Source: Spirochaetaceae bacterium
GTDB lineage: Bacteria > Spirochaetota > Spirochaetia > JABEVK01
Direction of reading: 5' to 3'
Assembly: GCA_023265735.1 (NCBI GenBank)
Contig: JAHFSN010000086.1
Location: 1-7,634 of the forward strand
Length of the DNA stretch: 7,634 nucleotides
A program made the translations under genes and the position numbers. Below are positions 6,507 through 7,634 of the stretch, piece after piece; within the stretch, counting starts at the first letter, position 1; each line of letters begins with the position of its first letter. The notes below the pieces were generated by a model, which was given only the letters and a program-made list of their open reading frames with translations, was not told where the DNA came from and searched no databases.

Positions 6507-6563
6507 GGAGAAATGTAACGGCGCCAAGGGCAAAATTTGCGTCACCCAGAAAAGTCCGGTCGA

Positions 6564-6579
6564 AAACCTGGCAAGGTTT
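6564..6579 (-). terminator. Weak hairpin at the end of the AT-rich gene
   Basis: Read on the minus strand, AAACCT, loop TGCC, AGGTTT forms a 6-bp stem followed by only a short T-poor tail. It overlaps the TAA stop (6580-6578) of the gene at 6578-7372. The position suits a terminator; stem length and U-tract are poor. Confidence 0.25.
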
Positions 6580-7372
6580 ATATCGTAGCAATAATATCCA
6601 AAATTGTCTTGGAATACTGGGATACAAGAACATTGGAAAATATCTCAAAAAGAATACGAATTGAACTTTTGTCACTGTAATTATCTCGGAAGTATTTTAG
6701 TTCTTCGTTGGTTTCACTTCTCAGTTCCCAGTCAAGAAGCAAGGAAGTTCTCATGAATACGACATCTGGGTATTCCCGCATCTGATCAAGAAAGCCTTTA
6801 CGATATCCCAAGGATAAGTTATTCCCATCTGGGTTGATTCTTCCATCCAGTTGGGCTGTCGCTAGATAGCACTCATCTGTAAACGAAATCAACAGTGGTA
6901 GAAAGTCGGAAATCTCTAAATACCAGTTTATAAACTCTTTTCGAGAAGCCGAAATATCAACATAGTTAGTCTTCATCTTTGGTAAGTTCGGAGACGGCTT
7001 CTCCGAGAGAGCTAGCTTTTCCATTATTGGTATCACTCTTGGATCCAGGTAAAATCTTTCGTAGTCAGAGAGTTCCTGGACAGGAACTTTTTCCTTAAGC
7101 TGAAGAGCTAGCTTCTCAAGCACAGCACCTGTACTGAAATTTTTCCTAAGCATCTCCTCAGCCAAGGCCTGTTGATCAACGCTCAATTTAGGCCAAATGC
7201 TCTGTGAATGAAGCTGAGATGAAACTAGCTCTTCCAAGAATGTCGCCCGCTGCAGAATTCCGGCTCTCTCAAGTACTTCCTTATAGCGAAAGTCACCATC
7301 AGCTCTATCCTGAGAAGATATAGGTCCACCACAAATGATCAACCATATAGGTACCAGTACTAGGATCTTCAT
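6578..7372 (-). CDS. Secreted protein of unknown function with two DUF2059-like motifs
   Basis: The product is 264 residues. The start is the ATG at 7372, with GGGGGAG (7387-7381) 8 bases upstream; the frame stays open to 7561, but that part is GC-rich and has no protein-like character. The N-terminus MKILVLVPIWLIICGGPISS is a signal peptide (cut probably near residue 20). It is not a clear lipobox, since Ile precedes the only Cys (Cys14). The mature part is charged and helical. PVQELSDYERFYLDPRVIPIMEKLA (97-121) and TNEELKYFRDNYSDKSSIRILFEIF (221-245) have the same layout, 'E-L-x-x-(3)-(F/Y)-Y-x-(D/S)-(3-5)-I-(2)-(I/L)', resembling the end of DUF2059 domains, which are found in exported proteins of unknown function. 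This similarity is by eye. The gene is visibly more AT-rich than all its neighbours and uses A/T-ending codons freely, suggesting later acquisition. It appears monocistronic. Confidence 0.75.
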   Translation of the reverse strand: MKILVLVPIWLIICGGPISSQDRADGDFRYKEVLERAGILQRATFLEELVSSQLHSQSIWPKLSVDQQALAEEMLRKNFSTGAVLEKLALQLKEKVPVQELSDYERFYLDPRVIPIMEKLALSEKPSPNLPKMKTNYVDISASRKEFINWYLEISDFLPLLISFTDECYLATAQLDGRINPDGNNLSLGYRKGFLDQMREYPDVVFMRTSLLLDWELRSETNEELKYFRDNYSDKSSIRILFEIFSNVLVSQYSKTILDIIATI

Positions 7373-7406
7373 ACGTGAAACTCCCCCGGATAGAAGTGGT
7401 ATACCG

Positions 7407-7435
7407 ATCCTAGATGCCTCTTCCTGATGGGTCAA
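7407..7435 (-). promoter_or_regulatory. Sigma-70-type promoter of the AT-rich gene
   Basis: On the minus strand, TTGACC (7435-7430, 5 of 6 to consensus), a 17-bp spacer and TAGGAT (7412-7407, 4 of 6) precede the ATG at 7372. The predicted start near 7400 leaves a leader of about 28 bases that includes the SD. This is the best-formed promoter in the window, judged by spacing and geometry. No operator is evident. Confidence 0.45.
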
Positions 7436-7634
7436 TCCAACGGCATTCGCCGAACACCAACCGGACCCAACCGGCAAGCGAAGCGAAGCCCTGCCCCCCC
7501 ACCAGGCCCCGTGCCAACCCCTTGGCATCGCCAACCCGCAGTGGGCCACGACACCCGCCAAGCTGGCCAGCGCAGCGAAGCCCGTGTAGATCGGGCGACG
7601 GAGATCGGTGTTCTGGCTAAGTCGAGGAAGTGCA
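7436..7634. other. GC-rich gene-free stretch with short hairpins
   Basis: I see no supportable gene from 7436 to the window end. Frames that stay open give low-complexity Pro/Ser/Arg or Gly/Arg products. A perfect hairpin, TGCCAA, loop CCCC, TTGGCA, lies at 7512-7527. Repeated short words include AACCGG (twice near 7459-7475), GCGAAGCGAAG and GCGCAGCGAAG. The abrupt change from the AT-rich gene to this GC-rich, word-repetitive DNA marks a composition boundary near 7430-7440. Confidence 0.4.

Noticed and set aside
7436..7634. Integron attC site or gene cassette edge
   Set aside because: Only one GTTRRRY-like 7-mer is present by chance (GTTGGGT on the minus strand), with no paired inverse core site at attC distance and no integrase in view.

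Overview
The window is high-GC bacterial DNA with one clearly AT-rich stretch (about 6580-7430). Signal peptides, Shine-Dalgarno (SD) sites and gene style fit a Gram-negative-type organism. An Acidobacteriota (Holophagae-like) or other deep-branching high-GC lineage is a guess from gene content only; no rRNA or other phylogenetic marker is present.

Layout: (1) 1-371, minus strand: N-terminal part of a fold-type I PLP aminotransferase, cut by the window edge. (2) 372-450: short divergent promoter region centred on a perfect palindrome that holds TTGACA on both strands. (3) 451-2043, plus: a 530-residue all-helical cytoplasmic protein resembling the DUF5312 family. (4) 2044-2311: a strong terminator hairpin (2059-2086) and a possible 27-codon minus-strand small ORF with a good SD. 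(5) 2312-3331, minus: low-specificity L-threonine aldolase (ltaE-type), complete. (6) 3457-5097, plus: an exported protein built from about ten repeats with an exact 32-residue spacing and YD..GN motifs. (7) 5098-5339: non-coding and very rich in nested inverted repeats, including mutually exclusive hairpins and a 99-bp two-armed inverted repeat. (8) 5340-6116, plus: a membrane-anchored ElyC/SanA/YdcF (DUF218) protein with a GTG start. (9) 6115-6345: a tandem array of eleven 21-bp units starting inside the stop codon of the previous gene. (10) 6346-6577: no gene; two copies of a 26-bp degenerate motif exactly 100 bp apart. (11) 6578-7372, minus: an AT-rich gene for a secreted protein of unknown function with two motifs resembling DUF2059, preceded by a good sigma-70-type promoter. 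(12) 7436-7634: GC-rich, no gene seen.

The genes do not form an obvious pathway. They are mostly single transcription units in alternating orientation: amino-acid enzymes (aminotransferase, threonine aldolase), envelope or export proteins (YD-repeat protein, ElyC-like, secreted AT-rich gene) and one conserved unknown. There is no convincing defence system, prophage, CRISPR array or biosynthetic cluster. The most unusual content lies between genes: the 21-bp array after the ElyC-like gene and the folded segment before it. The AT-rich secreted gene, bordered by repeats, looks like a later insertion.
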